A stretch of DNA of 64,000 nucleotides from the NCBI RefSeq assembly GCF_001180025.1, contig NZ_CVSK01000030.1, positions 124,001 to 188,000 of the forward strand, written 5' to 3'. A program made the position numbers and the translations under genes. Below, piece after piece: positions 33,984 through 44,111 of this stretch. Positions within the stretch are counted from its first letter, which is position 1. Each line of letters begins with the position of its first letter. Source of the stretch: Candidatus Pelagibacter communis. GTDB lineage: Bacteria; Pseudomonadota; Alphaproteobacteria; Pelagibacterales; Pelagibacteraceae. The notes under the pieces are model-generated. The model was given only the letters and a program-made list of their open reading frames with translations. It did no database searches and was not told the DNA's origin.

Positions 33984-34595
33984 TTATTTTTTTTTTCTTT
34001 TATAATTCTTAACCTCTAATTGTGGTGACCTTGTCAGTGCCAAAGATTTTTTTCTAACATTCTTTGTTATTACTGATCCAGCTCCAACAATACTATCTTT
34101 ATTTATAGTAACTGGGGCAACTAAGGAAGAGTTTGAACCTATAAATACTTTATCTTTAATATTTGTTTTATTCTTGTTTGCTCCGTCATAATTACAAGTA
34201 ATTGTACCTGCTCCAATATTTACTGATTTTCCTATTTGCGCATCTCCCACATAAGATAAATGATTAACTTTAGATTTATTTCCTAAAGTACTTTTTTTAA
34301 TCTCTACAAAATTACCTACTTTGGATCCTTCTTTTAAAATTGTATTGGGTCTTATTCTGGCATATGGACCTATCTCAACTTTATTCTCAATTTTACATGA
34401 CTCTAAATGTGAAAAAGATTTTATAATTACATTGTTTCCGATTTTAACCTTAGAACCGATAACGACATAAGGTTCTATAGTTACTTTCTTTCCGATCTTT
34501 GTATCTTTTGAAAAAAAAATAGTTTCAGGACCAATCATCTTAACTCCTGATTTTATAAATTTGTTTCTAAGTTTTTTTTGACTTGAGTCTTTCAT
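33984..34595 (-). CDS. glmU: GlmU C-terminal (left-handed beta-helix acetyltransferase) domain as a stand-alone protein
   Basis: A 203-residue protein matching only the acetyltransferase half of Glm[20 protein letters not shown], hexapeptide repeats, [33 protein letters not shown] and [17 protein letters not shown]. The uridylyltransferase half (about 230 residues, LAAGxGTRM motif) is absent, and only 69 non-coding bases separate the start from divergent gph. It would make GlcNAc-1-P from GlcN-1-P. Its place before glmS supports an amino-sugar role. A separate uridylyltransferase must exist elsewhere. Confidence 0.87.
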   Translation of the reverse strand: MKDSSQKKLRNKFIKSGVKMIGPETIFFSKDTKIGKKVTIEPYVVIGSKVKIGNNVIIKSFSHLESCKIENKVEIGPYARIRPNTILKEGSKVGNFVEIKKSTLGNKSKVNHLSYVGDAQIGKSVNIGAGTITCNYDGANKNKTNIKDKVFIGSNSSLVAPVTINKDSIVGAGSVITKNVRKKSLALTRSPQLEVKNYKRKKK

Positions 34596-34664
34596 TTTGA
34601 CCTTATTTATATTAAGTATATTGTTTGATTAATTCACAATTTATTTCTTTAAAATACTTTAATT

Positions 34665-35330
34665 ATGAAACAAAAATTTACAATTTTATTTGATTTAGAC
34701 GGCACATTAGTGGATACCGCTCCAGATTTAATACGTGCACATAACTATGTAATGAAAAAATTTGGTTATCCTACAAAAACTTTAGGAGAATTAAAAAATG
34801 CTGTTGGCAAAGGAGCAAAAGCCATGATGGCAAAAGCTAATGGTCAATGGAAATGGTTTGATGAAAAAATTCAAAACGAAATGACTGATGAATTTTTATC
34901 CTATTATGGAAAAAATATTTTACATGAAAGTAAATTAATTAATGGTGTTAAGGAATTTTTAAATTGGTGTAAAAATGAAAATATTTCTATGGCAGTATGT
35001 ACAAATAAAACTGAACACTTAGCAGTTGATCTTTTAAAAAAAATTGGGATTTATGATTATTTTGAATATGTTGCAGGTTATAATACTTTTGAATATTGCA
35101 AACCAGACCCTCGACATTTAACAACTACAATTGAGATTTTAGATGGAGATAAAAATAAATCGATTATGATCGGTGACAGCGAGACAGATGCTAATGCTGC
35201 TAAGGCTGCTGAAATTCCAATAATATTACTAAAATATGGATATACAGAAAAAAGATCTGAGGAAATTTATCATAATCACATTATAAAAGACTTTGTAGGC
35301 ATTGAGAAAATAGTATCAGAATATCTTTAA
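34665..35330 (+). CDS. gph: HAD-family phosphoglycolate phosphatase
   Basis: A 221-residue HAD hydrolase: motif I FDLDGTLVDTAPD (nucleophile Asp), motif II VCTNKT, lysine in YCKPDPRHL and motif IV MIGDSETDANAA. The TAPDL context and length fit Gph, which removes 2-phosphoglycolate formed in DNA repair and metabolism. Other HAD substrates are possible. It is divergent from the glmU-domain gene. Confidence 0.87.
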   Translation: MKQKFTILFDLDGTLVDTAPDLIRAHNYVMKKFGYPTKTLGELKNAVGKGAKAMMAKANGQWKWFDEKIQNEMTDEFLSYYGKNILHESKLINGVKEFLNWCKNENISMAVCTNKTEHLAVDLLKKIGIYDYFEYVAGYNTFEYCKPDPRHLTTTIEILDGDKNKSIMIGDSETDANAAKAAEIPIILLKYGYTEKRSEEIYHNHIIKDFVGIEKIVSEYL

Positions 35331-35383
35331 TATTGATTAATTTATTTTAACTATTAAAACAAAATCACAAATAAGGAGTAATT

Positions 35384-36886
35384 TTGTTATTACACACAGT
35401 TAAAGTATATCCATCAAAAATTAATCTTCCAAAGAAGAAACAGCTTGCGTGGAAAATTGCAGAGATAGCAAGCGATAATGCTAAATTAAATAAAGATGCT
35501 ATTGAAATGGTTATCAATAGAATTATTGATAATGCTTCTGTTGCAATTGCTTCATTAAACAGAAATCCAGTAATCTCATCTAGAGAAATGGCTTTAAGAC
35601 ACCCTAGAAAAAATGGTGCAACTTTATTTGGTGTAAACTCAAAATTAAAATTTGATTGTGAATGGGCAGCATGGTCAAATGGTACAGCTGTTAGAGAATT
35701 AGATTTTCATGATACTTTCTTAGCTGCAGATTATAGTCATCCGGGTGACAACATTCCTCCTCTTATTAGTGTAGCACAACAAAACAAAAAAAGTGGATTG
35801 GATTTATTAAGAGGAATAATTACTGCATATGAAGTTCAGGTAAATTTAGTCAAAGGTATTTGTTTGCATAAGCATAAGGTGGACCACATTGCTCATTTAG
35901 GCCCTAGTGTTGCTGCTGGATTAGGAACAATGCTAAAATTAAATACTGAAACTATATATCAAGCTGTTCAACAGGCATTACATACATCAATATCTACAAG
36001 ACAATCTAGAAAAGGAGAAATTTCAAGTTGGAAAGCTTATGCTCCTGCTCATGCTGGTAAGCTTGCTATAGAAGCTGTAGATAGAACTATGAGAGGTGAA
36101 GGTGCTCCAAGTCCAATATATGAAGGCGAAGATAGTGTAATAGCAAGAATATTGGATGGAAAAAAAGCAAACTACAAAGTCCCTTTACCAAAAAAAGGTG
36201 AGAGTAAAAAAGCTATCTTAGAGACATATACAAAAGAATATTCTGCAGAATATCAATCGCAAGCATTAATAGATCTAGCTAAAAAGCTAAAAACAAAAAT
36301 TAACAATTTAAATTATATTAAAAAAATTGATATTTTTACAAGTCATCACACTCATTATGTGATTGGAACAGGTGCTAATGATCCACAAAAAATGGATCCC
36401 AAGGCTAGTAGAGAAACATTAGATCATTCTATAATGTATATATTTGCTGTAGCTTTAGAAGACGGAGATTGGCATCATGTTAAATCTTATACTAAAGCAA
36501 GAGCAAATAGAAAAAGTACAATTAAAATATGGAGATCAATTAAAACATATGAAGATAAAAAATGGACTAAGAAATATCATGATCCAAATCCAAAAAATAA
36601 AGCTTTTGGAGCTAAAGTAGTTGTAACACTTAACAATGGAAAAAAAATAACAGAGGAACTTGATAGAGCAGACGCACATCCATATGGAGCAAGACCGTTT
36701 AAGAGAGAAAATTATATAAATAAATTTTTAACTTTAACCGAAGGTATTTTGGATAAAAAAGAAAGCAACCGTTTTTTAAAAACAGTACAAAATTTAAGAA
36801 ATTTAAAATCTGGTCAACTTCATAAATTAAATATTGAAGTAAGAAAAAGCAAATTAAAACAAAATAATAAAAAAGGAATCTTTTAA
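35384..36886 (+). CDS. prpD: 2-methylcitrate dehydratase (MmgE/PrpD family)
   Basis: A 500-residue Prp[30 protein letters not shown] and [19 protein letters not shown] are family motifs. The start is TTG at 35384, supported by the ribosome-binding site AAGGAG (35373-35378) five bases upstream; no nearby ATG fits. It dehydrates 2-methylcitrate in propionyl-CoA breakdown. It is coupled to prpB by a one-base overlap and is first in the prpDBC operon. Confidence 0.93.
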   Translation: MLLHTVKVYPSKINLPKKKQLAWKIAEIASDNAKLNKDAIEMVINRIIDNASVAIASLNRNPVISSREMALRHPRKNGATLFGVNSKLKFDCEWAAWSNGTAVRELDFHDTFLAADYSHPGDNIPPLISVAQQNKKSGLDLLRGIITAYEVQVNLVKGICLHKHKVDHIAHLGPSVAAGLGTMLKLNTETIYQAVQQALHTSISTRQSRKGEISSWKAYAPAHAGKLAIEAVDRTMRGEGAPSPIYEGEDSVIARILDGKKANYKVPLPKKGESKKAILETYTKEYSAEYQSQALIDLAKKLKTKINNLNYIKKIDIFTSHHTHYVIGTGANDPQKMDPKASRETLDHSIMYIFAVALEDGDWHHVKSYTKARANRKSTIKIWRSIKTYEDKKWTKKYHDPNPKNKAFGAKVVVTLNNGKKITEELDRADAHPYGARPFKRENYINKFLTLTEGILDKKESNRFLKTVQNLRNLKSGQLHKLNIEVRKSKLKQNNKKGIF

Positions 36887-37782
36887 TGCACTTTGTAGAA
36901 AAAGAACCAAGTCAAAAAAGATTAGATTTTGATCAAAAATTAAAATCAAATAAAATATTAAGAGTTCCAGGCGCATACAATCCTTTAACAGCAAAATTAA
37001 TTGAAGAAATTGGATATGATGCGGTTTATGTATCCGGTGGAGTAATGGCTAATGACCTTGGTTTTCCAGATATTGGTTTAACAACACTACAAGATGTTAG
37101 TACAAGATCTTATCTGATTTCGAGAGTAACTAATCTTCCAACAATTGTTGATATAGATACAGGATTTAAATCATGTAAAGAAACGATAGAAACATTTGAA
37201 GAATTTGGAATAACAGGAGTTCATTTAGAAGATCAAATTGAGAGAAAAAGATGTGGGCATCTTGATAATAAAGAACTTATTTCAACTGACTCTATGGTTA
37301 AAAAAATTAAAGAATGTGTTGCGGCAAAAAAAGATCAAAATTTTAAAATTATTGCACGTTCAGATGCTAAAAGCGTTGAAGGTCTCGATAAAATGATTGA
37401 AAGATGCAAAGCTTATATTGATGCTGGTGCTGAAATTATATTCCCAGAAGCTCTTCAAGATGAGAAAGATTTTGAAAAAGTTCGTAAAAAATTATCTGGT
37501 TACTTGTTAGCTAATATGACTGAGTTTGGTAAGTCTAAATTGTTCAACTACAAAGAATTAGAAAATTTTGGATACAATATTGTGATTTATCCAGTGACCA
37601 CACAAAGATTGGCAATGAAAAATGTAGAAGATGGATTGAGAGACATTTATGCAAATGGACACCAGAACAATATTATAGATAAAATGCAAACTAGAAAAAG
37701 ACTTTATGAATTAGTTGACTACGAAAAATATAATTCATTAGATGAAAAAATTTATAATTTTAGTACGGAAGGACATGAATAA
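36886..37782 (+). CDS. prpB: 2-methylisocitrate lyase (isocitrate lyase/PEP mutase family)
   Basis: A 298-residue protein: RVPGAYNPLTAKLIEEIGYDAVYVSGG, IVDIDTGF (metal site), HLEDQIERKRCGHLDNKEL with the catalytic cysteine in the KRCGH motif, and IIARSDA. It splits methylisocitrate into pyruvate and succinate. Gene neighbours on both sides (prpD, prpC) with single-base overlaps fix its specificity. Confidence 0.94.
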   Translation: MHFVEKEPSQKRLDFDQKLKSNKILRVPGAYNPLTAKLIEEIGYDAVYVSGGVMANDLGFPDIGLTTLQDVSTRSYLISRVTNLPTIVDIDTGFKSCKETIETFEEFGITGVHLEDQIERKRCGHLDNKELISTDSMVKKIKECVAAKKDQNFKIIARSDAKSVEGLDKMIERCKAYIDAGAEIIFPEALQDEKDFEKVRKKLSGYLLANMTEFGKSKLFNYKELENFGYNIVIYPVTTQRLAMKNVEDGLRDIYANGHQNNIIDKMQTRKRLYELVDYEKYNSLDEKIYNFSTEGHE

Positions 37783-38906
37783 TGAGTGATGATATCAAAA
37801 AAGGTTTACTAGGTATTGTGGTAGATGAAACTGAAGTTTCAAAAGTTATGCCTGAAATTAATTCTCTTACTTACAGAGGATATGCTGCTCAAGATTTATG
37901 TGAATATTGCAGGTTTGAAGAAGTTGCATATTTAATATTGAATAAAGACCTTCCTAACTCAATTGAACTTAAAAATTTTGAAAAAGAGGAGAGAAACAAT
38001 AGAGAGCTTACAAAAAATTTATATGAAATAATAAAACATATGCCAAAAAGATCCCATCCTATGGATGTGGCTAGAACTGCTGTAAGCGTTATGGGGCTTG
38101 AAGATAAGGAAACAACTGACTCTTCTCCTGAAGCAAACATGAGAAAAGCATTAAGAATTTTTGCTAAAACGCCTACTGCATTGGCTGCTTTTTATAGAAT
38201 TAGAAAAGGAAAAAAAATAATCAAACCTAAAAAAAATTTAACATTTGCTGAAAACTTTTTCTATATGTGCTTTGGAAAAGTACCACAAAAAGAAATTGTT
38301 AAAGCTTTTGATGTATCTTTAATTTTATATGCAGAACATAGTTTTAATGTTTCAACTTTTACAGCACGAACAATTACCAGTAGCTTATCTGATATACACG
38401 GAGCAATTACAGGTGCTATTGCTAGTTTAAAAGGGCCGCTTCATGGTGGAGCCAATGAAGAAGTAATGCATATGATGAGCAAAATTAAAAAACCTGAAAA
38501 TGCACTCAAGTGGATAAATAATGCGCTTAAGAACAAAGAAGTAGTGATGGGATTTGGACATAGAGTTTATAAATCAGGTGATTCCAGAGTTCCAACAATG
38601 AGAAAGTATTTTGGTAAAGTCGCTAAACTAAAGAAAGATAAAAAATTTGAAAAAATCTATGACATCGTTGAAAGAGTAATGATTAAAAAGAAAAATATTC
38701 ATCCTAACGTCGATTATCCAACAGGACCTACTTATCATTTAATGGGCTTTGACACAGACTTTTTCACTCCAATATTTGTAATTTCAAGAATTACTGGTTG
38801 GTCTGCGCATATAATGGAGCAACATGCTGCTAATAAACTTATTAGACCATTAGCTAGTTACAAAGGTAGTAAACACAGAAAAGTTATGCAATTAAATCAG
38901 AGGTAA
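37782..38906 (+). CDS. prpC: 2-methylcitrate synthase
   Basis: A 374-residue citrate-synthase-fold enzyme. Active-site residues appear in YAEHSFNVSTFTAR, GPLHGGANEEVMHMM and MGFGHRVYKSGDSRVP. The short length and operon position mark it as PrpC rather than the TCA citrate synthase. It condenses propionyl-CoA with oxaloacetate. Last gene of prpDBC. It is convergent with a methyltransferase gene one base away. Confidence 0.93.
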   Translation: MSDDIKKGLLGIVVDETEVSKVMPEINSLTYRGYAAQDLCEYCRFEEVAYLILNKDLPNSIELKNFEKEERNNRELTKNLYEIIKHMPKRSHPMDVARTAVSVMGLEDKETTDSSPEANMRKALRIFAKTPTALAAFYRIRKGKKIIKPKKNLTFAENFFYMCFGKVPQKEIVKAFDVSLILYAEHSFNVSTFTARTITSSLSDIHGAITGAIASLKGPLHGGANEEVMHMMSKIKKPENALKWINNALKNKEVVMGFGHRVYKSGDSRVPTMRKYFGKVAKLKKDKKFEKIYDIVERVMIKKKNIHPNVDYPTGPTYHLMGFDTDFFTPIFVISRITGWSAHIMEQHAANKLIRPLASYKGSKHRKVMQLNQR

Positions 38907-38907
38907 T

Positions 38908-39537
38908 TCAGTTTTTCTCTATCATTGCAAATCTATCATTAGATAATAGTGAAGACTTAAAATTATTATTTTCTACAAACTCATCTATAGCTTTTTTAAC
39001 ACCAGGTGCATAACTCAAATCGTAGTCATCACACAAAACCACTCCATTATTTAAAATAACATCTTTGCAACATTCTAAATCATTTTTAACTGTACTGTAT
39101 TCATGACCACCATCTAAAAATACATAATCTATTTTTTTCATTTCAATTTTACTTAAAACTTTATTTGAATTTCCTTTTATTAAATGAATATTATCTTTAA
39201 ATTTATTTAACAAATCTTTTACTGCTTCTAAACTATAAGGATTCTGTCTTTTTATATATTTAAAAAAAATTGTTTTTAAAGGATTTGAGAATTTTGTGTT
39301 TGGTATTATTTCATCTTTATTTTCATCATTCTCTTCAAATAAGTCTAAGCCGATGTATTTAAATTCTTTTCCATGAATTTTATACAGCAATTCACATACA
39401 TTTCTTGCCGTAACACCATGAAACACACCAACTTCAAGAAATGTTTTTGGTTTTTTCTTAGTTATTTCTTTTAAAAAAAGGTCCCCAACTCCTTTTTGCT
39501 TTAGACTTGTCTTTCGGAAATACTTTTTGTACTTCAA
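38908..39537 (-). CDS. class I SAM-dependent methyltransferase (Methyltransf_24-like)
   Basis: A 209-residue protein with motif I TFLEVGVFHGVTARNVCELL, YIGLDLFEEN, KIDYVFLDGGHEYSTVKNDLECC and VVLCDDYDLSYAPGVKKAIDEF. This pattern belongs to Methyltransf_24 enzymes, often acting on sugars or antibiotics-like substrates. The target is unknown. It follows nrdB without a gap but is probably unrelated to it. Confidence 0.8.
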   Translation of the reverse strand: MKYKKYFRKTSLKQKGVGDLFLKEITKKKPKTFLEVGVFHGVTARNVCELLYKIHGKEFKYIGLDLFEENDENKDEIIPNTKFSNPLKTIFFKYIKRQNPYSLEAVKDLLNKFKDNIHLIKGNSNKVLSKIEMKKIDYVFLDGGHEYSTVKNDLECCKDVILNNGVVLCDDYDLSYAPGVKKAIDEFVENNNFKSSLLSNDRFAMIEKN

Positions 39538-40545
39538 TTAACTAAATGCTTCTGCCCATGTACCTTGAGTAGATGCTTTAGAATATTCTGTAGCTCTACC
39601 TTCGAAGAAATTCATATGCTCAACTGCATTAAGCATTGTATCTAACCAAGTTAGTGGATTTTTTTGGACATCATAAATTGGTTCTAATCCCAATTGAATA
39701 AGTCGTCTATTCGCAATGAACCTAATGTAATCTTTAACTTCTTGAGCAGTTAAACCTTCCATTGGACCCATTTCAAAAGCTAAATCAATAAAAGCATCTT
39801 CGTGCTCAACAATTATTCTACAAGCTTCATAAAGTTCTTTTTTAAGTTTAGGTGTCCAGATTTCAGGATTTTCTTTTATAAACTCCTTAAAAATTCTGAT
39901 CATAGAATTGCAGTGAAGTGTTTCATCTCTTACAGACCAAGTAACTATCTGTCCCATTCCTTTCATTTTATTGTGTCTTGGAAAATTCAACAAAATAGCA
40001 AAACTTGCAAACAATTGTAGACCTTCCGTAAACGCACTAAACACTGCAACTGTTTTTGCAATATCCTCTTTAGAATTTACATTGAAACCCTGCATGTAAT
40101 CGTACTTGTCTTTCATTTCTTTGTATTTCATAAAAGCTGAGTACTCAGACTCTGGCATACCAATCGTATCAAGAAGATGAGAGTATGCTGCTACATGAAC
40201 TGTTTCCATTGCAGCAAATGCTGTCATCATCATTAATACTTCTGTTGGTTTAAATACAGTTGTGTAATGTCTTAAATAACAATTATTAACCTCTACATCT
40301 GCTTGAGTGAAAAATCTAAAGATTTGAGTTAATAAATTTTTTTCTGGTTGAGACAAATTTTTTTGCCAATCTCTAACATCATCTCCTAAAGGGACTTCTT
40401 CTGGCAACCAATGAATTCTTTGCTGAGTTAACCATGCATCATAACACCAAGGATATCTAAAAGGTTTATAAACTGGGTTCTCTACTAATAAACCCATTTT
40501 TTTTGGTTGAATAATCTCTTTATTAATTTTTTCTGCTACTGACAT
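39538..40545 (-). CDS. nrdB: ribonucleoside-diphosphate reductase, beta subunit
   Basis: A 335-residue R2 protein. The metal/radical site is seen in AMETVHVAAYSHLLDTIG (E-x2-H and the radical tyrosine four residues later) and later in RDETLHCNSM (E-x2-H). It houses the diiron-tyrosyl radical for class Ia reductase. The chosen ATG has a GAGGAG site about 9 bases upstream; the GTG three codons earlier would sit directly on that site. It overlaps nrdA by 10 bases. Confidence 0.95.
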   Translation of the reverse strand: MSVAEKINKEIIQPKKMGLLVENPVYKPFRYPWCYDAWLTQQRIHWLPEEVPLGDDVRDWQKNLSQPEKNLLTQIFRFFTQADVEVNNCYLRHYTTVFKPTEVLMMMTAFAAMETVHVAAYSHLLDTIGMPESEYSAFMKYKEMKDKYDYMQGFNVNSKEDIAKTVAVFSAFTEGLQLFASFAILLNFPRHNKMKGMGQIVTWSVRDETLHCNSMIRIFKEFIKENPEIWTPKLKKELYEACRIIVEHEDAFIDLAFEMGPMEGLTAQEVKDYIRFIANRRLIQLGLEPIYDVQKNPLTWLDTMLNAVEHMNFFEGRATEYSKASTQGTWAEAFS

Positions 40546-42476
40546 GATAAACACTCCTCGTACTCTGGCTGCTCGTTAGATTGTTGATTTTTAGATTTAT
40601 AAACATTTGCTGTAATATCAGTTGATTTAGCATCATTGACATTTTCAGCTCTTTGAATTGATTTTGATCTACAGTAATAAAGGCTTTTTAAGCCTTTCTT
40701 CCAAGCATCAAAATGAATTTTGTGTAATTCTTTCTTGTGAACATCTGCTGGTAAAAATAGATTTACTGACTGTGCCTGCGAAATAAATGGTGTTCTGTCA
40801 CCACTTAATTCGATTATCCAATTTTGGTTCAGCTCAAATGCAGTTTTAAATACATCCTTTTCTAAATCAGTTAGGAAATCTAGATGATTAACAGATCCTT
40901 GATTTGTAGTAATACTAGACCATGTCTCTTCATCATTTTTTCCATGAGATTGAAGGATTTCTTCTAAGTATCTATTTCTTACATTGAAAGATCCTGAAAG
41001 GGTTTTGTGTGTGTAACTGTTTGCAGCAATTGGTTCTACTCCTGGTGATGCTCCTCCACAAATAATTGAGATTGAAGCAGTTGGAGCAATCGCTGTCTTG
41101 TTAGAAAATCTTTCTTTATAACCATACTCAGCTGCATCTGGACATGCGCCTCTCTCTTCAGCTAAATCTTTAGAAGCTTGATTAACTTTTTCATGAATAT
41201 TTTTAAATATTTTTTTATTCCATGATTTTGCCATTACAGACTCAAGTGGAATTCTATTTTTTTGTAAAAAAGAATGAAAGCCCATTACACCTAATCCAAC
41301 ACTTCTTTCTCTTTCCGCAGAATATTTTGCATCTTTAAATTGATCTGGTGCTTTGTTAATGAAATCAGATAATACATTGTCTAAAAATCTCATCACATCA
41401 CCAATCATGTCTGGATCATCTTTCCACTCATCATATTTTTCTAAATTTAACGAAGACAAACAACATACTGCTGTTCTATCTCTTCCATCTTTATCAATTC
41501 CTGTTGGTAAAGTTATTTCGCTACATAAATTAGAAGTTTTAACTGTTAGGTTTGCTAACTTATGATGTTGAGGAATTTGTCTGTTAACAGTATCAATATA
41601 AATTATATACGGTTCACCAGTTTCAATTCTTGCAGTTAATAATCTTATCCATAAATTTCTTGCAGAAATAGTTTGTTGAACACTGCCATCTGCTGGACTT
41701 TTCAATGCCCACTGCTCATCAGTTTCTACAGCTCTCATAAAGGCATCAGAAACTAAAACACCATGATGTAAATTTAATGCTTTTCTATTTGGATCACCAC
41801 CAGTAGGTCTTCTCATTTCAATAAACTCTTCTATTTCAGGATGATCAATTGGAAGATAACATGCTGCAGAACCTCTTCTTAATGATCCTTGACTGATAGC
41901 CATAGTTAAAGAGTCCATAACTTTTATAAAAGGAATTATTCCAGAAGTTTTTCCAACTCTTCCTATTTTTTCACCAATAGATCTTAAGTTACCCCAGTAA
42001 CTTCCAATTCCTCCACCCTTCGCTGCCAACCAAACATTCTCACTCCATAAATCAAGAATGCCTCCTAAGCTATCAGATGCTTCATTTAAAAAACATGAAA
42101 TAGGCAATCCTCTTTTTGTACCACCATTTGATAACACTGGTGTTGCTGGCATGAACCAAAGATTGCTTATGTAATTATATATTCTTTGAGCGTGCAAATT
42201 ATCATCTGCATATGTGCTTGCTACTCTTGCAAATAAATCTTGATAAGACTCGTTCAAACCTAAGTATCTGTCTTTTAAAGTTGCTTTACCAAAGTCTGTA
42301 AGATTTGCATCTTTTGAACGGTCAATTTTAATTATGATACCTTTGTCATTTTGAAATAATTCTGTTTCATTATTTAAAGAGAAAAGATCAGGCTTATTTA
42401 TCTTAGAAACTTCCTTAACTTCTGGGCTATATTCAGAGACAGCTTTTTTGAGGGCTTGAGAAAGAATCTTATTCAT
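40536..42476 (-). CDS. nrdA: ribonucleoside-diphosphate reductase, alpha subunit
   Basis: A 646-residue R1 protein. Active-site cysteines appear in GLPISCFLNEAS, TSNLCSEITLP (Cys-x-Glu) and DRTAVCCLSSLN, and the redox-active C-terminal pair in EECLSCQ. No N-terminal ATP-cone of about 90 residues is apparent, since the catalytic N-terminal region begins soon after a short leader, so overall activity control by dATP may be missing. It makes dNDPs with NrdB. Two NrdR-box-like sites lie 35-81 bases upstream. Confidence 0.95.
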   Translation of the reverse strand: MNKILSQALKKAVSEYSPEVKEVSKINKPDLFSLNNETELFQNDKGIIIKIDRSKDANLTDFGKATLKDRYLGLNESYQDLFARVASTYADDNLHAQRIYNYISNLWFMPATPVLSNGGTKRGLPISCFLNEASDSLGGILDLWSENVWLAAKGGGIGSYWGNLRSIGEKIGRVGKTSGIIPFIKVMDSLTMAISQGSLRRGSAACYLPIDHPEIEEFIEMRRPTGGDPNRKALNLHHGVLVSDAFMRAVETDEQWALKSPADGSVQQTISARNLWIRLLTARIETGEPYIIYIDTVNRQIPQHHKLANLTVKTSNLCSEITLPTGIDKDGRDRTAVCCLSSLNLEKYDEWKDDPDMIGDVMRFLDNVLSDFINKAPDQFKDAKYSAERERSVGLGVMGFHSFLQKNRIPLESVMAKSWNKKIFKNIHEKVNQASKDLAEERGACPDAAEYGYKERFSNKTAIAPTASISIICGGASPGVEPIAANSYTHKTLSGSFNVRNRYLEEILQSHGKNDEETWSSITTNQGSVNHLDFLTDLEKDVFKTAFELNQNWIIELSGDRTPFISQAQSVNLFLPADVHKKELHKIHFDAWKKGLKSLYYCRSKSIQRAENVNDAKSTDITANVYKSKNQQSNEQPEYEECLSCQ

Positions 42477-42510
42477 AAATTTTAATTATATTTTGTTATT
42501 AGTACGAAAA

Positions 42511-42557
42511 CAACTATATGTTGTAGGCGTCTATAGTAAGTATACTATATAAACTTT
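42511..42557 (-). promoter_or_regulatory. two NrdR-box-like operators upstream of nrdAB
   Basis: Two 16-base sites share the core CTATAT: 42511-42526 (CAACTATATGTTGTAG) and 42542-42557 (ATACTATATAAACTTT). They start 31 bases apart, about three helical turns, as in known paired NrdR boxes (consensus around ACACWATATATWGTGT). The first is the better palindrome. NrdR represses ribonucleotide-reductase genes when dATP is high. nrdR itself is not in this window. Confidence 0.6.
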
Positions 42558-42656
42558 TGTACAATAGAACATTTATAGAACGCGACAAAATGATAATCAA
42601 TAAAAAAATAAATTTTTTTACAAGAAATTAACAAAAAAAGAGTAAGAAAATAGGTA

Positions 42657-44111
42657 ATGAATCAAAACATAAAAATAGACCCATTTGGTTTTAGGGAATA
42701 TGACGCCCGATGGTTGTATGAGAAAGATATAAACCAATCTGGAATAGAGAATCTAGGAAAAGGGCTTGGAACACAGATAAAAATACATACTAAAAAAGAT
42801 AATCCCAGAATCGTAGTTGGGCATGATTATCGTTCTTATAGTGAAGAAATAAAAACAGCTCTTAAAAAGGGATTATTATCTACAGGATGCAATATAGAAG
42901 ATATTGGCCTGTCGTTATCACCAATGGTTTATTTTGCACAATTTAATTTAGATGCAGATGCAGTCGCTATGGTTACAGCTAGTCATAATGAAAATGGTTG
43001 GACTGGTGTGAAAATGGGAATCAAAAAAGGATTAACTCATGCACCTGAAGAAATGAAAGAATTAAAAAAAATTACTTTAAATAAAAAGTTCACAAAAGGC
43101 GTAGGTAGTGAAAAACAAATAAAAGATTTTGATAAAATTTATAAAGAAAACCTAATTAGTAAAAACAAAATTAAGAAAAAAATTAAAGCTGTGGTTGCTT
43201 GTGGAAATGGAACAACAGGTGTTTTTGCCCCAGACATTCTAAGAGGTATTGGATGTGAGGTAATAGAGTTAGACTGTAACCTGGATTGGAATTTTCCTAA
43301 ATACAATCCAAATCCTGAAGATTTAAAAATGCTTCATGAGATAGCAAAAGTAGTTAAAGAAAATAATGCTGATATAGGTTTTGGATTTGATGGTGATGGA
43401 GATAGGGTTGGTGTTATTGATGATAATGGTAATGAAATATTTTCAGATAAAATAGGACTTCTAATAGCTAGAAATTTATCAAGCAAACATAAAAATTCAA
43501 AATTTGTGGTTGATGTAAAATCAACGGGTTTATTTACAAAAGATAAAATCTTATTAGAAAACAATTGTGAAACAATTTATTGGAAAACAGGTCATTCTCA
43601 TATTAAAAGAAAAGTGAACACTGAAAAAGCATTAGCAGGTTTTGAAAAAAGTGGTCATTTCTTTTTTAATCAACCTTTAGGATATGGCTATGATGATGGA
43701 ATTCACTCTGCAATTCAAGTGTGCAACTTATTATATAATCAAAATAAAAAAATGAGTGAAATTATTAGCGAATTACCTAATACATTTCAAACACCAACAA
43801 TGGCACCTTTTTGCAAAGATGAGGAGAAGTATATTGTTGTTGAAGAGCTTGTTAAACAAATTAAAAATTTAAAAGAAATCAAAACTGAAATAGATGGCCA
43901 AGTTATTAATGATATTTTAACTGTTAATGGAGTTAGGTTTTCATTCGAAGATGGTTCTTGGGGGCTTATAAGAGCTTCTTCAAACAAACCATCTTTAGTT
44001 ATTGTTACTGAAAGCCCAACATCAGATGAAAGAAAGAAAAAAATCTTTGATTTTATTGACGATTTGTTACAAAAAACAGGTAAAGTCGGTGAATATGATC
44101 AGAAAATTTAA
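42657..44111 (+). CDS. phosphomannomutase/phosphoglucomutase
   Basis: A 484-residue alpha-D-phosphohexomutase: phosphoserine loop TASHNENGWTGVKMG, metal loop GFGFDGDGDRVG, sugar-binding GFEKSGHFFF and phosphate-binding NGVRFSFEDGSWGLIRASSNKPSL. It converts mannose- or glucose-6-P to the 1-phosphate for envelope sugars. The length fits the PMM/PGM group, not GlmM. It is convergent with the coiled-coil gene, overlapping by 4 bases. Confidence 0.9.
   Translation: MNQNIKIDPFGFREYDARWLYEKDINQSGIENLGKGLGTQIKIHTKKDNPRIVVGHDYRSYSEEIKTALKKGLLSTGCNIEDIGLSLSPMVYFAQFNLDADAVAMVTASHNENGWTGVKMGIKKGLTHAPEEMKELKKITLNKKFTKGVGSEKQIKDFDKIYKENLISKNKIKKKIKAVVACGNGTTGVFAPDILRGIGCEVIELDCNLDWNFPKYNPNPEDLKMLHEIAKVVKENNADIGFGFDGDGDRVGVIDDNGNEIFSDKIGLLIARNLSSKHKNSKFVVDVKSTGLFTKDKILLENNCETIYWKTGHSHIKRKVNTEKALAGFEKSGHFFFNQPLGYGYDDGIHSAIQVCNLLYNQNKKMSEIISELPNTFQTPTMAPFCKDEEKYIVVEELVKQIKNLKEIKTEIDGQVINDILTVNGVRFSFEDGSWGLIRASSNKPSLVIVTESPTSDERKKKIFDFIDDLLQKTGKVGEYDQKI

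Noticed and set aside
31900-34000. glmS ribozyme or other riboswitch at glmS
   Set aside because: The gap to the upstream gene is 3 bases and no leader RNA could fit.
33984-34664. Frameshifted or decayed full-length glmU
   Set aside because: Only 69 bases lie before the divergent gph gene, so no uridylyltransferase domain could be hidden there; the remaining domain is intact.
40546-40554. GTG start three codons upstream in nrdB
   Set aside because: It would directly abut the GAGGAG ribosome-binding sequence; the ATG has proper spacing.
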